NCBI GenBank assembly: GCA_020847635.1
Contig: JADLBQ010000028.1
Location: forward strand, 1-39,291
Direction: 5' to 3'
Length of the DNA: 39,291 nucleotides
From: Bacteroidia bacterium
Lineage (GTDB): Bacteria; Bacteroidota; Bacteroidia; AKYH767-A; OLB10
Shown here piece by piece: positions 25,754-33,884 of the stretch. Numbering within the stretch: position 1 is the stretch's first letter; each line of letters begins with the position of its first letter. The notes below the pieces were generated by a model. That model did not search any database. It had not been told where the DNA came from and was given only the letters and a program-made list of their open reading frames with translations. Position numbers and translations under genes: made by a program.

Positions 25754-28168
25754 TTAGTTTTTAAATTTCAGTCTCAGGCTGTTGCTAACTACACTCACAC
25801 TGCTGAAAGCCATTGCAGCTCCGGCAATCATCGGGTTCAGCAGAAATCCGTTTATGGGATAGAGAATACCGGCCGCAACCGGAATTCCGATAACGTTGTA
25901 GATAAATGCCCAAAACAAATTCTGGCGGATAGTTGCTACAGTTTGTTTGGAAAGCCGGATTGCTTTCGGAATTTTATTCAGATCAGATGAAATAATGGTC
26001 ATCTTGGCAACCTCAATGGCAATATCACTTCCCTTTCCCATAGCAATACTCACATCGGCAGTTGCCAGTGCTGTACTGTCATTGATTCCATCACCTACCA
26101 TTGCAACAATATTACCTCGTTGCTGCAGGTCTCGGATAAAGTCAGCTTTATGCTGAGGCAGCATTTCTGCTCTGTAATGCTGAATACCGGTTTGTTCTGC
26201 AATAGCCTTTGCTGTAGATTTGTTATCACCTGTCAGCATATACACTTCAATGCCCATTTCCTTTAACTGATTTATCGCTTCGGCAGAAGTTTCCTTGATC
26301 TTGTCTGAAATAGCGATAACCGCCAGTGCCTTTTTATTATCTGAAAACCAGATTACTGTTTTTGACAAATTGCTCCATTCATCAGCCTGTTGCTGAAGTT
26401 CAGAACAACCTATAATATTATTTTCTTCTAACAGATTTCGGTTTCCGACAAAGTAGGTTTTATTATTGTAACGTGCTTTAACACCTTTGCCTGTAATGCT
26501 TTCGAAAGAAGATAATTCAACGGTATTAACATTCCGGAGATAGGAGACAACAGCCTCAGCAAGCGGATGCTCAGATTGCTTTTCAATACTTAACAAAATC
26601 TGGTTAGCAGAATCATCTTGGTTCAGCCAGCTGATACCGGTAACCTGAGGTTTACCCTCAGTAATGGTACCGGTTTTATCAAGAACAACGGTATTGATTT
26701 TTTTTGCCAATTCAAGACTTTCTGCATCTTTAATCAGAATTCCATTTTCTGCCCCTTTTCCGACACCAACCATGATGGCTGTAGGGGTAGCTAATCCGAG
26801 AGCACAGGGGCAGGCAATAACCAATACAGAAACTGTTGGAAGCAGGGCATGAACCAGGTTGTTATCTCTGCCCAGAATCATCCATAGTATAAACGCTAAT
26901 GTAGCAATACCAATAACTGTCGGAACAAACACAGCAGCAATTTTATCAACTAATTTCTGTACAGGAGCTTTACTCCCCTGAGCTTCCTGAACCATTTTAA
27001 TAATATGAGACAGCATGGTGTCTTGCCCAACCTTTAATACTTTAAACTGAAAACTACCCTTCTGATTGATGGTGCCTGCAAAAACTTTTTCATTTTTACT
27101 TTTTAAGACCGGAACCGGCTCCCCGGTAAGCATACTTTCATCAACATTTGAATTTCCGGAAACTACAATTCCGTCAACCGCAATTCGTTCTCCCGGTTTT
27201 ACCAGCAAGATATCGTTTTCAGCAACTGCTTCAACAGCAACGTGTTTTTCTGTCCCATCCTTCAGAATCAGGGTAACGGTTGTGGGTTGAAGACCAATTA
27301 GTTTTTTAATAGCTGCAGATGTATTTCCTTTTGCTTTTTCTTCAAGCATTTTACCCAGAAGAATAAAGGCAATGATAACAGCCGCTGTTTCAAAGTAAAC
27401 ATGAACTTCCAGCCCTCGTTTAAGCCAGAACTGTGGGAATAACATATTATACAAACTGAACAAATAAGCAATTCCGGTACTCAATGCAACCAGTGTGTCC
27501 ATGTTGGCAGAGCGGTGTTTTGTCTGCTTCCAGGCATTTATAAAAAAGTCTTTGCCAAACCACAGGACAACCGGAGTAGCCAGCAACCACATAATGAGGT
27601 TGGCATAAGGCATTTCCATAAAAAACATCCCGATAATCATGACTGGTGTGGCAAACACGATTGACCAGATGGTTTTTCGCTTTAATTCATTGAATTTTTT
27701 CTCGTGAAATGCTTCAAGTGATTCCTGTTGGTTGTTTTCATTCTCTAGTAGTAAATCATATCCGATTGACTGAACTGCTTTTTGCAATTCACCCGGATTG
27801 GTGATACCAGGAAGATATTCAACCGTAAGCAGGGCATTCGCATAATTTACAGATGCACTAATAACCCCGGCTACTGATTTAACAATGCTCTCTGCACTAA
27901 CTGCACAGGATGCACAGGTCATATTCAGAACAGGAAATGAATTTTTAACAGTTGTTACTCCATAGCCAATGTCTTTAATTGCTTTAACTGCGTTTAACAG
28001 GATATCGGTTTTATTCACTGTAATCACAGCCCGGTTGTTGTTCAATTCAACTTTGTGGCTTTTTATCCCATTCACTTTAGCCAGTTCGTTGTCTACAATC
28101 ATTGCACAGTGTTCACTATCTACCCCTTCAAGCGGAAGAAAAATTGTTTGGTCATTATTTGCTTGCAT
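25754..28168 (-). CDS. copA: Copper-exporting P1B-type ATPase
   Basis: An 804-residue inner-membrane pump that drives Cu(I) out of the cytoplasm with ATP. Two N-terminal HMA domains are present. The first (about 8-73) has a broken metal motif, with only DSEHC (Cys21) where CxxC is expected; the second (about 77-142) has MTCASC (Cys85, Cys88). The membrane metal site is CPC (453-455), the phosphorylated loop is DKTGT (Asp497), the HP motif is SEHPLAEAV and the hinge is GDGINDSTAL. The terminal helices carry NPMIAGAAMAFSSVSVVSNSLR, typical of copper-transporting P1B-1 pumps. The regulator upstream (28652-29215) and the chaperone downstream fit a copper-resistance locus. Confidence 0.95.
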   Translation of the reverse strand: MQANNDQTIFLPLEGVDSEHCAMIVDNELAKVNGIKSHKVELNNNRAVITVNKTDILLNAVKAIKDIGYGVTTVKNSFPVLNMTCASCAVSAESIVKSVAGVISASVNYANALLTVEYLPGITNPGELQKAVQSIGYDLLLENENNQQESLEAFHEKKFNELKRKTIWSIVFATPVMIIGMFFMEMPYANLIMWLLATPVVLWFGKDFFINAWKQTKHRSANMDTLVALSTGIAYLFSLYNMLFPQFWLKRGLEVHVYFETAAVIIAFILLGKMLEEKAKGNTSAAIKKLIGLQPTTVTLILKDGTEKHVAVEAVAENDILLVKPGERIAVDGIVVSGNSNVDESMLTGEPVPVLKSKNEKVFAGTINQKGSFQFKVLKVGQDTMLSHIIKMVQEAQGSKAPVQKLVDKIAAVFVPTVIGIATLAFILWMILGRDNNLVHALLPTVSVLVIACPCALGLATPTAIMVGVGKGAENGILIKDAESLELAKKINTVVLDKTGTITEGKPQVTGISWLNQDDSANQILLSIEKQSEHPLAEAVVSYLRNVNTVELSSFESITGKGVKARYNNKTYFVGNRNLLEENNIIGCSELQQQADEWSNLSKTVIWFSDNKKALAVIAISDKIKETSAEAINQLKEMGIEVYMLTGDNKSTAKAIAEQTGIQHYRAEMLPQHKADFIRDLQQRGNIVAMVGDGINDSTALATADVSIAMGKGSDIAIEVAKMTIISSDLNKIPKAIRLSKQTVATIRQNLFWAFIYNVIGIPVAAGILYPINGFLLNPMIAGAAMAFSSVSVVSNSLRLKFKN

Positions 28169-28651
28169 TGATAACAGGTTAATGTTTAATTACAAAGATC
28201 GGCAGTACAGTCTCTGATCGTGTTATGTTTTTTCATAATTAATTTGTGAGATTTCCATTTACGAGGAGATTATCAGTTAAGCAAGAATCAGCAATGATCC
28301 ATTCAGCAGCTTGAATTCATTACACCTGTTCAGTTTTCTGTTTTTGAAGTGAATATTTGGCTGAAGGAGGATCGGGAATTATTTTCAGTATGTGCTAATT
28401 GATTTTGAAGTAAAGTAACTGTAGTTCAGAATCAGTTGTTATGATACGCCACAAAACAGGGTTTCCCAAGGTTTCTTGCCCTGCTACTTTTTTGAGTATC
28501 TCCTTTCAGATACAATCAATTGAATTGATCGCTCTGCCAGTTCTGATTATTTATATGAGTTTATCAATGCTTCTTTAATTACACTGGTCACTTTCCAAAT
28601 GAGTTAAGGTGCCTGTCGGAGAAAAATAAAATACCGGCTCTGGTTAACAGA
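28169..28651. other. 483-bp non-coding region upstream of copA
   Basis: No convincing protein frame was found on either strand. It lies downstream of the HMA-AraC gene and upstream of copA. Features seen: a perfect hairpin GTATCT-CCTTTC-AGATAC at 28496-28513, and just before it CAGGG/CCCTG arms enclosing two GGTTTC copies (about 28457-28483). Close to copA, a partly dyad-symmetric CGATCAGAGACTGTACTG segment lies on the minus strand. It probably holds copA control sequences. It is longer than most gaps in this window. Confidence 0.5.
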
Positions 28652-29215
28652 TTACAATTTATCCAGGGGTTTTCTTTTGTGTGACTTAATCTGTTTAAAA
28701 TGACTTGGGGTAAGTCCGGTTACTTTTTTAAACTGGCTGCTCAGGTAAGCTACACTGGAGTAGTTGAGCAGTATTGCAATCTCACTTAAGGTTAATTCAT
28801 CATATACCAGTAATTCTTTTACCTTTTCAATCTTCTGGGTGATGTAAAATTTCTCGATCGTAGTTCCCTCTACTTCAGAAAACAAACTGGATAAATAGTT
28901 GTAGTCATGATTTAGCTGACTACTTAACAGATCGGATAATTTACCATAGAGTTTATCATTTTTGTAATGAACTAATTCAACAATTAAAGTTTTGATTTTC
29001 TCTATAATTCTGCCTTTACGGTCATTAATAAGTTCAAATCCGAGTAGAGTCAGTGATTCAGTCAACTTGTTTTTCTCTGTTGCTGACAATTCTTTTTGAA
29101 GGATTACTTCACCAAGCTTAATTTCTTTTACTGTAACCTTAAGTTTGTCAAGTTCATGTTGTACAGCCATAATACACCGGCTGCACACCATGTTTTTAAT
29201 AAAAAGAGTTTTCAT
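28652..29215 (-). CDS. AraC-type regulator with N-terminal HMA-like metal-binding domain
   Basis: A 187-residue protein joining two modules. Residues 1-65 look like a heavy-metal-associated domain with MVCSRC (Cys11 and Cys14), equivalent to the CxxC copper site of chaperones. Residues of about 85-180 are an AraC-type double helix-turn-helix, recognisable from LTLSEIAILLNYSSVAYLSS and FKKVTGLTPSHFKQI. No signal peptide or membrane segment is present. The simplest reading is a cytoplasmic regulator that senses Cu(I) or another soft metal directly. copA lies next in the same direction after 483 bp. The metal, and whether it activates or represses, are unknown. Confidence 0.82.
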   Translation of the reverse strand: MKTLFIKNMVCSRCIMAVQHELDKLKVTVKEIKLGEVILQKELSATEKNKLTESLTLLGFELINDRKGRIIEKIKTLIVELVHYKNDKLYGKLSDLLSSQLNHDYNYLSSLFSEVEGTTIEKFYITQKIEKVKELLVYDELTLSEIAILLNYSSVAYLSSQFKKVTGLTPSHFKQIKSHKRKPLDKL

Positions 29216-29322
29216 GATTCCTGCATGTTCAAATATATAAAGGCAGGGGAGAATCGTGATTACGCATCATGGATGAAATGACGTTGAGCAAAACCGGGTC
29301 TTTCACCTAATGTAATGATGAA

Positions 29323-29754
29323 CTAACCGGTCAGATAGGCAATACCTTTATTGACCTCTTCATAAAGGTCACAAATTCTTTTTTCAGCACACATTTTTTT
29401 AAACAAATCACGAATGGGTTTAAAGTCGTTGTGGAAGGGGCATGGTCTGGTTTCACTGCATTTGCTTAATCCCAGCCCGCACTTTCCGAAGACTTCCTTT
29501 CCGTCAATTGCATAAACAATTTGAATCACATGCTGGTTTTTCTGCCGGTTTGTGATGAAAAAACCACCTTTTGGTCCTTTAGAACTGTTGATAATTTGCT
29601 TTTTAACTAATCGTTGTAAAAGTTTACCTACTGTATGTTCATTCTCATTAATAAATTCTGCAATTTCTTTAATTCCGGCTTTTGACTTTGAGTCATATTT
29701 AGAGCCGAGATAAATAACCGCTTTAATAGAAGCTTTACAGGTTAAGCTTAACAT
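29323..29754 (-). CDS. Rrf2-family regulator, NsrR-like iron-sulfur sensor
   Basis: A 143-residue transcription factor. The winged helix-turn-helix is at residues 1-70 (SKAGIKEIAEFINENEHTVG for the recognition region, then SSKGPKGGFFI as the wing). Three cysteines at 92, 99 and 105 (spacing Cx6Cx5C, in KCGLGLSKC and TRPCPFH) are placed as in iron-sulfur Rrf2 regulators such as NsrR and IscR. Streptomyces NsrR uses Cys93, 99 and 105. NsrR derepresses NO-defence genes when NO attacks its cluster. Here it is the last gene of an operon with a DUF59 protein (1-nt gap), a membrane protein and a DUF2249 protein, near RIC and norCB. That context makes NO or iron-sulfur sensing likely, and RsrR- or IscR-type sensing possible. 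Confidence 0.82.
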   Translation of the reverse strand: MLSLTCKASIKAVIYLGSKYDSKSKAGIKEIAEFINENEHTVGKLLQRLVKKQIINSSKGPKGGFFITNRQKNQHVIQIVYAIDGKEVFGKCGLGLSKCSETRPCPFHNDFKPIRDLFKKMCAEKRICDLYEEVNKGIAYLTG

Positions 29755-29755
29755 A

Positions 29756-30079
29756 TTAACGTCCTAAAAATGCACGTCCGTTTTCTGAAATCATATCATA
29801 ACTCCAGGCAGGGTCAAAGGTCAGGTTAACTTCAACCGTATATTCCTGGAATGAAGACTGTAAAGACAATGTTACGTTCTCCACAATAGATTCGCCCATA
29901 GGGCAAAATTCCGTAGTAAGCGTCATAAGGCAAACAACCTTTTTCTCTTCTTCGTTGAAATTTAATTCATAGATGAGTCCCAGGTCAACTACATTGAGTC
30001 CAATTTCCGGATCGTCAACGTTATATAATCCTGTTAAACCAAGATTACATTTAATATCATTATTGGTGACTACATTCAT
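29756..30079 (-). CDS. DUF59/MIP18-family iron-sulfur assembly factor
   Basis: A 107-residue cytoplasmic protein of the DUF59 family (relatives SufT, PaaD and human MIP18), which helps load iron-sulfur clusters onto target proteins. Signature segments are DDPEIGLNVVDLGLIY (about 22-37), MTLTTEFCPMG (about 52-62, with the conserved Cys) and LTFDPAWSYDMIS near the C-terminus. Start and stop both abut neighbours: the ATG overlaps the upstream membrane-protein stop by 4 nt, and the Rrf2 gene begins 1 nt after its stop. It probably supports repair of clusters damaged by NO or oxidants. Confidence 0.85.
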   Translation of the reverse strand: MNVVTNNDIKCNLGLTGLYNVDDPEIGLNVVDLGLIYELNFNEEEKKVVCLMTLTTEFCPMGESIVENVTLSLQSSFQEYTVEVNLTFDPAWSYDMISENGRAFLGR

Positions 30080-31365
30080 TTTAAGACAGGTTTATGATTA
30101 ACGACTTTTAATATATTCCAGTTATACAGTGCTGCCGTAATGATCAGGAGTATTGCTCCGGCATTCAAAAGTAAGAAAAATGAAGTTAGAATACCTGTTG
30201 CAAACAAGGTAAATCCTGCCAGGTAGGTAATCCCCATTATTTTAAAAACAGGATGGCTGAACATATCCTTTGGACTGGGTGTTTTTCCGGCTGCCGATCG
30301 TTTGCGGTAAACTTTATTCCAGACAATGAAAGGTAATGTTTTGAAGGTCATTCCCAGAATGATTGCAGTCAGCCATCCAAAGAATATCATAAATCCATAA
30401 GTCAGAATGATATTAATTTTTTCCCCTTTTGAATAAAGTAACATTACAATAAGAATTAAAAGCAAAATTATAGGTAACAACAACATGAATACAGAAAGAA
30501 TTGAAATCTTAACCTGATCATCAACCTGTTTACGCAATCTTTTCTTATAGGCTTGCCGGCAATAGTAGATAAAGAGCAGAGTAGCTAACAGAATCAGCAG
30601 AGCCGGGATGGAAGTTAATCCTTTGACATTGGTTACATAGAAAATAAGAAGATAGATCAATAAGGCAGTATTTATCAGACCGAAGATAATCCACAATAAC
30701 CGCTGGTTCGTATATTTTGAAATCAGGAATAATGGAATCAGCCGGGATCCAACACCAATTACAAGCAGCAAAAACCAACCGATAATTCCTGCATGAGCAT
30801 GAAGCGGCAGATAATGCAATGGATCTCTGGGCATCAGATCGTAGGTGAAATTATAAACCAGTACCAGCCCTAATGACACAGTAAATAACAACCAGAGGGT
30901 GGCTGTAAAAACAAAAACCGAATGAACATTTTCACTTTTGCTTTGCGACATACTCATGATGATATTGATCAGATAGGCCAGAATAGCTAATAGCACAAGC
31001 CGGCCTCCCCACTTTGCCGGGGCACCCATATCAAATTGGTAGAATGCATAAACTAATAAGGGAATTCCGGCTGCCGCAAGAAAAAAGGAAGTGTAGGCGA
31101 GCTTGTCACTGTAAAGTTTACCTTCAATTAGAACCGGGACAAGCTGATGGCTGGCCCCGAGAATAATCATGGTTCCCCATCCCAATGCCATGGTATGGGT
31201 AATTGCCAGTACGTGAGGATGAAAATAGTGTTTTAAAAAAGCGCCACCGGAAGTAAGCAGTAAGATGCAGGCAATAAGAAATGACAAAGCAGCATAGATA
31301 TAGAATGGTATGACTACTTTATATGATGTTGTCTTAATGGCAGGGTTTGAAAGTGCAGGAAACAT
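30076..31365 (-). CDS. Multi-span membrane protein related to haem-copper oxidase subunit I / NnrS
   Basis: A 429-residue protein with about 12 helices. Conserved histidines recall the catalytic-subunit fold of haem-copper oxidases: HPHVLAITHTMALGWGTMII and ASHQLVPVL in the first third, then HYLPLHAHAGIIGWFLLL and VGSRLIPLF in the middle. The usual HH pair of the binuclear centre was not seen, so it may bind haem b without an oxidase site. NnrS, a haem and copper membrane protein linked to NO stress, has a similar arrangement. It is the second gene of an operon (the upstream DUF2249 gene abuts, the DUF59 gene overlaps by 4 nt) with iron-sulfur and NO functions. The exact activity is unknown. 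Confidence 0.7.
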   Translation of the reverse strand: MFPALSNPAIKTTSYKVVIPFYIYAALSFLIACILLLTSGGAFLKHYFHPHVLAITHTMALGWGTMIILGASHQLVPVLIEGKLYSDKLAYTSFFLAAAGIPLLVYAFYQFDMGAPAKWGGRLVLLAILAYLINIIMSMSQSKSENVHSVFVFTATLWLLFTVSLGLVLVYNFTYDLMPRDPLHYLPLHAHAGIIGWFLLLVIGVGSRLIPLFLISKYTNQRLLWIIFGLINTALLIYLLIFYVTNVKGLTSIPALLILLATLLFIYYCRQAYKKRLRKQVDDQVKISILSVFMLLLPIILLLILIVMLLYSKGEKINIILTYGFMIFFGWLTAIILGMTFKTLPFIVWNKVYRKRSAAGKTPSPKDMFSHPVFKIMGITYLAGFTLFATGILTSFFLLLNAGAILLIITAALYNWNILKVVNHKPVLK

Positions 31366-32178
31366 TCAGGCTTTAAAAATTAAAAGGTGAACTTCACTTT
31401 CGCTGATTTCTTTAATCCGGTAGTCAAATTTCCTTTCTTGCAACTCAGGCAATAGAAAGACCGGAATTCGTTTATGATAAACGTATAATGCTAAATCATC
31501 AGGAAGTTTATCAAGTTCATCCAGAATAGTCAACATCGGCAATGGCATTTCCAGTTCACGAACATCAATTATTTTAAGTTTCTCTTTGTAGCGGTGAAGG
31601 ATCGTATCCCAGTCATCAGTTGATTTATTAATCTGAGGTTCTGCCGCATTCGATATGACCTTATCTGATTTTGAGAAGTAGGTATGAACCAGGTTATCAT
31701 TAATAATTTCAGTATACGACTGAAATCCCTGTTTCTCAAGAATCTGAATCAAAGGGAGAGGTTCAAAGCTGTTAATTAGTTTCAGAATTTGATTAGGGTG
31801 GAGTTGATTTGTTTTTTCACGAATCAGATTGAACGGATCTTTGCCTTCATCAAGCAATGCACGCACATCAAGTTCAGAAGTGTTTTCAGGAGTCATGTTT
31901 TTCATGAATTCAGGGCGTGGTACAGATTGGATTAGCGTATCCGGCTTTACCAATTTGTCAATTCCAAATCCAAGAGGCTGAAGTTTTTCAAAAAAATCGT
32001 TAACTGAACATCCTCCGATTTTGCTAGCCATAGAGATGGTTGTTCGTGAAGCCATCAGCTTCCGGAGCAGCGGGTTTCTCAGCTTGTTGAATTTTGGAGA
32101 AATACTGACTATTGCTTCAAGTGCATCAGGATTGTGTTTCAGGATGGCTGAAATTTTTGTGTTGGCATTGATGGTCAT
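31366..32178 (-). CDS. DUF1858-like plus two DUF2249 domains
   Basis: A 270-residue cytoplasmic protein. Residues of about 1-70 resemble a DUF1858/ScdA_N-type helical domain (SILKHNPDALEAIV-type start at 11, and GGCSVNDFFEKL with one Cys at about 56). A first DUF2249 domain follows at about 102-170 (ELDVRALLDEGKDPF) and a second at about 200-270 (KIIDVRELEMPLPM). DUF2249 is a small TusA-like fold often found with RIC and NO-related proteins. It is the first gene of the operon DUF2249, membrane protein, DUF59 and Rrf2. It abuts the next gene with no gap, and a 10-bp palindrome lies 44 nt upstream. The function is not established; a role in redox or iron-sulfur stress is inferred from context. 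Confidence 0.72.
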   Translation of the reverse strand: MTINANTKISAILKHNPDALEAIVSISPKFNKLRNPLLRKLMASRTTISMASKIGGCSVNDFFEKLQPLGFGIDKLVKPDTLIQSVPRPEFMKNMTPENTSELDVRALLDEGKDPFNLIREKTNQLHPNQILKLINSFEPLPLIQILEKQGFQSYTEIINDNLVHTYFSKSDKVISNAAEPQINKSTDDWDTILHRYKEKLKIIDVRELEMPLPMLTILDELDKLPDDLALYVYHKRIPVFLLPELQERKFDYRIKEISESEVHLLIFKA

Positions 32179-32221
32179 GATGCTTAAGTTTAATTTTGTT
32201 GAATCAGTATTCAGAAGTGTA

Positions 32222-32231
32222 TGTCATGACA
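32222..32231. promoter_or_regulatory. Palindrome upstream of the NsrR-like operon
   Basis: TGTCATGACA is a perfect 10-bp palindrome 44 nt upstream of the operon ATG (32178). It overlaps the TTTG of a possible -33 box on the minus strand. The position suits a repressor operator, perhaps for the Rrf2 protein encoded at the operon end. Confidence 0.3.
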
Positions 32232-32409
32232 AATCTGATCAGTAGTTCAGAGAATTGAATATCGGGTAGTATTTTAATGAATATGGCATACATTATATTA
32301 TTTAAGATAACTAAGCATGCTTATGCCGGTTTTAAAGAACTACTGCCGGTATCAATGATCTGGCCGGTAGCAACAGGATATCAATCTGGCAAAAACGATT
32401 GCCGGTTTT

Positions 32410-33372
32410 TCAATTCAAATTAAACGACTTTTCCAGTTCTAATGCTTTGGGGAAAAGAATATTATTTTCCAGGTGAACATGAACATGGGTGTCGTCTTCA
32501 AGCTCATCGAGTATCTTAAAGAGAAGGCTGTAACTTGCGCAGGCATCTGAAGGCAGTACATAGTTATTTGCAACCTCTCTCAGTTCATGCAGTTTATCAC
32601 CAACTGATTTATGCTCATGCAGCAATGAATTCAGGGGTTGCTGCACAGAATCAAATGATGCTTTTTCCGGTTTCGCGGCACTATTTCTGGCCGCCATCAT
32701 CTTTTTGATATAAGGGAAAAGAATCTGTTCTTCATCCTGCATGTGAGATAAAAGTTCAGCAGCAATGGATTCAACCAGTTCATGAATCTTAATCAGTTCA
32801 GGATGATTAGGACTGTGGACCTGCATCACTTTTTTTGCGTAAGCTCTTGCATCAGGCAGAGTTTTTCTTAAAAAAGAGTGATGGGTATTAACGATATAAT
32901 CTGCCAGAAAATCAGGACCCCAGTCATTAAAGGGTAAAGGTCGTGCACCTCCTGTTTTATCTACCTGCTGTAATTCCTTTTCTACTATAGTAATATCCAG
33001 CCCTAATTCCGAGCAGGCCTCTTTAATGGTTTTATTTCCATCACAACAAAAATCAAGACCAAATTTTTTAAAAATCTGTGCTGTTCTGAGATCTTTGGCT
33101 ACAATTTCACCAAGTGTTTGCAGGCCTTCTCCGGTTATATTTTTGCTTATTTTAATTCTCCACCATTGAGGTCCTTCTTCCAGGTATTCCCAGGCAAAAA
33201 TATTTCCACGTTCAGCTACCAATTGATAATACAGCGGCTTGGGGTCGTGATCATTCAGGATTGTTAAACTTTCTCCTTCTTTCAGATCATCAAATCTGGC
33301 GAATATGGTGGGATGCTTTTTTCTTGGTTCCAGTAAGGTTACATTTAAAACGTTGTCAGCGGTTGTTTCCAT
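32410..33372 (-). CDS. ric: RIC-type iron-sulfur repair di-iron protein with N-terminal DUF2249
   Basis: A 320-residue cytoplasmic protein of the ScdA/YtfE (RIC) family, which repairs iron-sulfur clusters damaged by NO and oxidants. Three domains are visible. DUF2249 spans about 8-78 (LNVTLLEP, TILNDHDPKPLYYQL, WEYLEEGPQWW). ScdA_N spans about 85-130, with FGLDFCCDGNKT containing the Cys-Cys pair. A hemerythrin-like domain spans about 153-315. Its likely iron ligands include His164/165 (NTHHSF), His210 and Glu214 (LLSHMQDEEQ), HEHKS and the later HVHVHLENNILFP. The standalone copy of the first domain lies 62 nt upstream. The start region carries an 11-bp palindrome. Confidence 0.9.
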   Translation of the reverse strand: METTADNVLNVTLLEPRKKHPTIFARFDDLKEGESLTILNDHDPKPLYYQLVAERGNIFAWEYLEEGPQWWRIKISKNITGEGLQTLGEIVAKDLRTAQIFKKFGLDFCCDGNKTIKEACSELGLDITIVEKELQQVDKTGGARPLPFNDWGPDFLADYIVNTHHSFLRKTLPDARAYAKKVMQVHSPNHPELIKIHELVESIAAELLSHMQDEEQILFPYIKKMMAARNSAAKPEKASFDSVQQPLNSLLHEHKSVGDKLHELREVANNYVLPSDACASYSLLFKILDELEDDTHVHVHLENNILFPKALELEKSFNLN

Positions 33373-33388
33373 TATTGATTAATTTTCT

Positions 33389-33399
33389 ACTAAATTAGT
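33389..33399. promoter_or_regulatory. Palindrome in the RIC leader
   Basis: ACTAAATTAGT is a perfect dyad 17 nt upstream of the RIC ATG. On the minus strand it contains TAATTTAG, a near match to the -7 box, so a protein bound here would block the promoter. The related CTAAGTTA lies at the norCB promoter. Confidence 0.3.
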
Positions 33400-33434
33400 T
33401 TAATGCATAAAATTAAGGCTGGTATTTCAATATT

Positions 33435-33671
33435 TTATTTTCTGCTGATTCTTACTTTCCACCATTCAGGGCCTTCTTGGAGATATTCCCATGAAAAGCT
33501 GTCGCCCCGCATATTCATTAGCTGATAATGTAAAGGTCTAGGATCATGGTCGTTAAGAATTGTCAGGCTTTCTCCTGAATTAAGTTGGTCTAACCGGCCG
33601 AAAATTGTTGAGTGTTTGATGCTTGGTTCAAGCAAGGTTACGTTTAGCAGGTTTTCTTCTGTTGTTCCCAT
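33435..33671 (-). CDS. Standalone DUF2249 protein, paralogue of the RIC N-terminus
   Basis: A 78-residue protein that is one DUF2249 domain. The ATG at 33671 is chosen because its MGTTEENLLNVTLLEP aligns with the RIC N-terminus (METTADNVLNVTLLEP). The open frame to 33782 adds a low-complexity leader. It is nearly colinear with RIC residues 1-78: both have GESLTILNDHDP, a PL-YQL segment, a WEYL-EGP-WW segment and a final ISRK/ISKN. This points to a tandem duplication. No cysteine is present, so it does not bind a cluster itself. It may partner with RIC or regulate it. The gene lies 62 nt upstream of RIC in the same direction. Confidence 0.8.
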   Translation of the reverse strand: MGTTEENLLNVTLLEPSIKHSTIFGRLDQLNSGESLTILNDHDPRPLHYQLMNMRGDSFSWEYLQEGPEWWKVRISRK

Positions 33672-33884
33672 TTTTTTGTTGTTTTTAGAATTTTTCAGTT
33701 TAAAAGTAAGAATTGCAAAAGTAGTGAGAAAATTAAAATTAAAAGTAATCAAATGCTTTTTTACATTCGTGTGAAATTTCAACGATTTTTTCCGGCTTGT
33801 GATAAGAAATTCAGTTATTTAGCCAGGAGATCTTCCATTCAGTTAAATGAACAAGTAAGCTGGAACTGGTTTTCTTCGGTTTAC

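Noticed and set aside
32320..32405. Repeated GCCGGT words upstream of the NsrR-like operon
   Set aside because: The copies are irregularly spaced and the word is common across the whole window. There is no CRISPR-like period. A small GGCAA/TTGCC hairpin followed by Ts faces the wrong way for the gene ending there.
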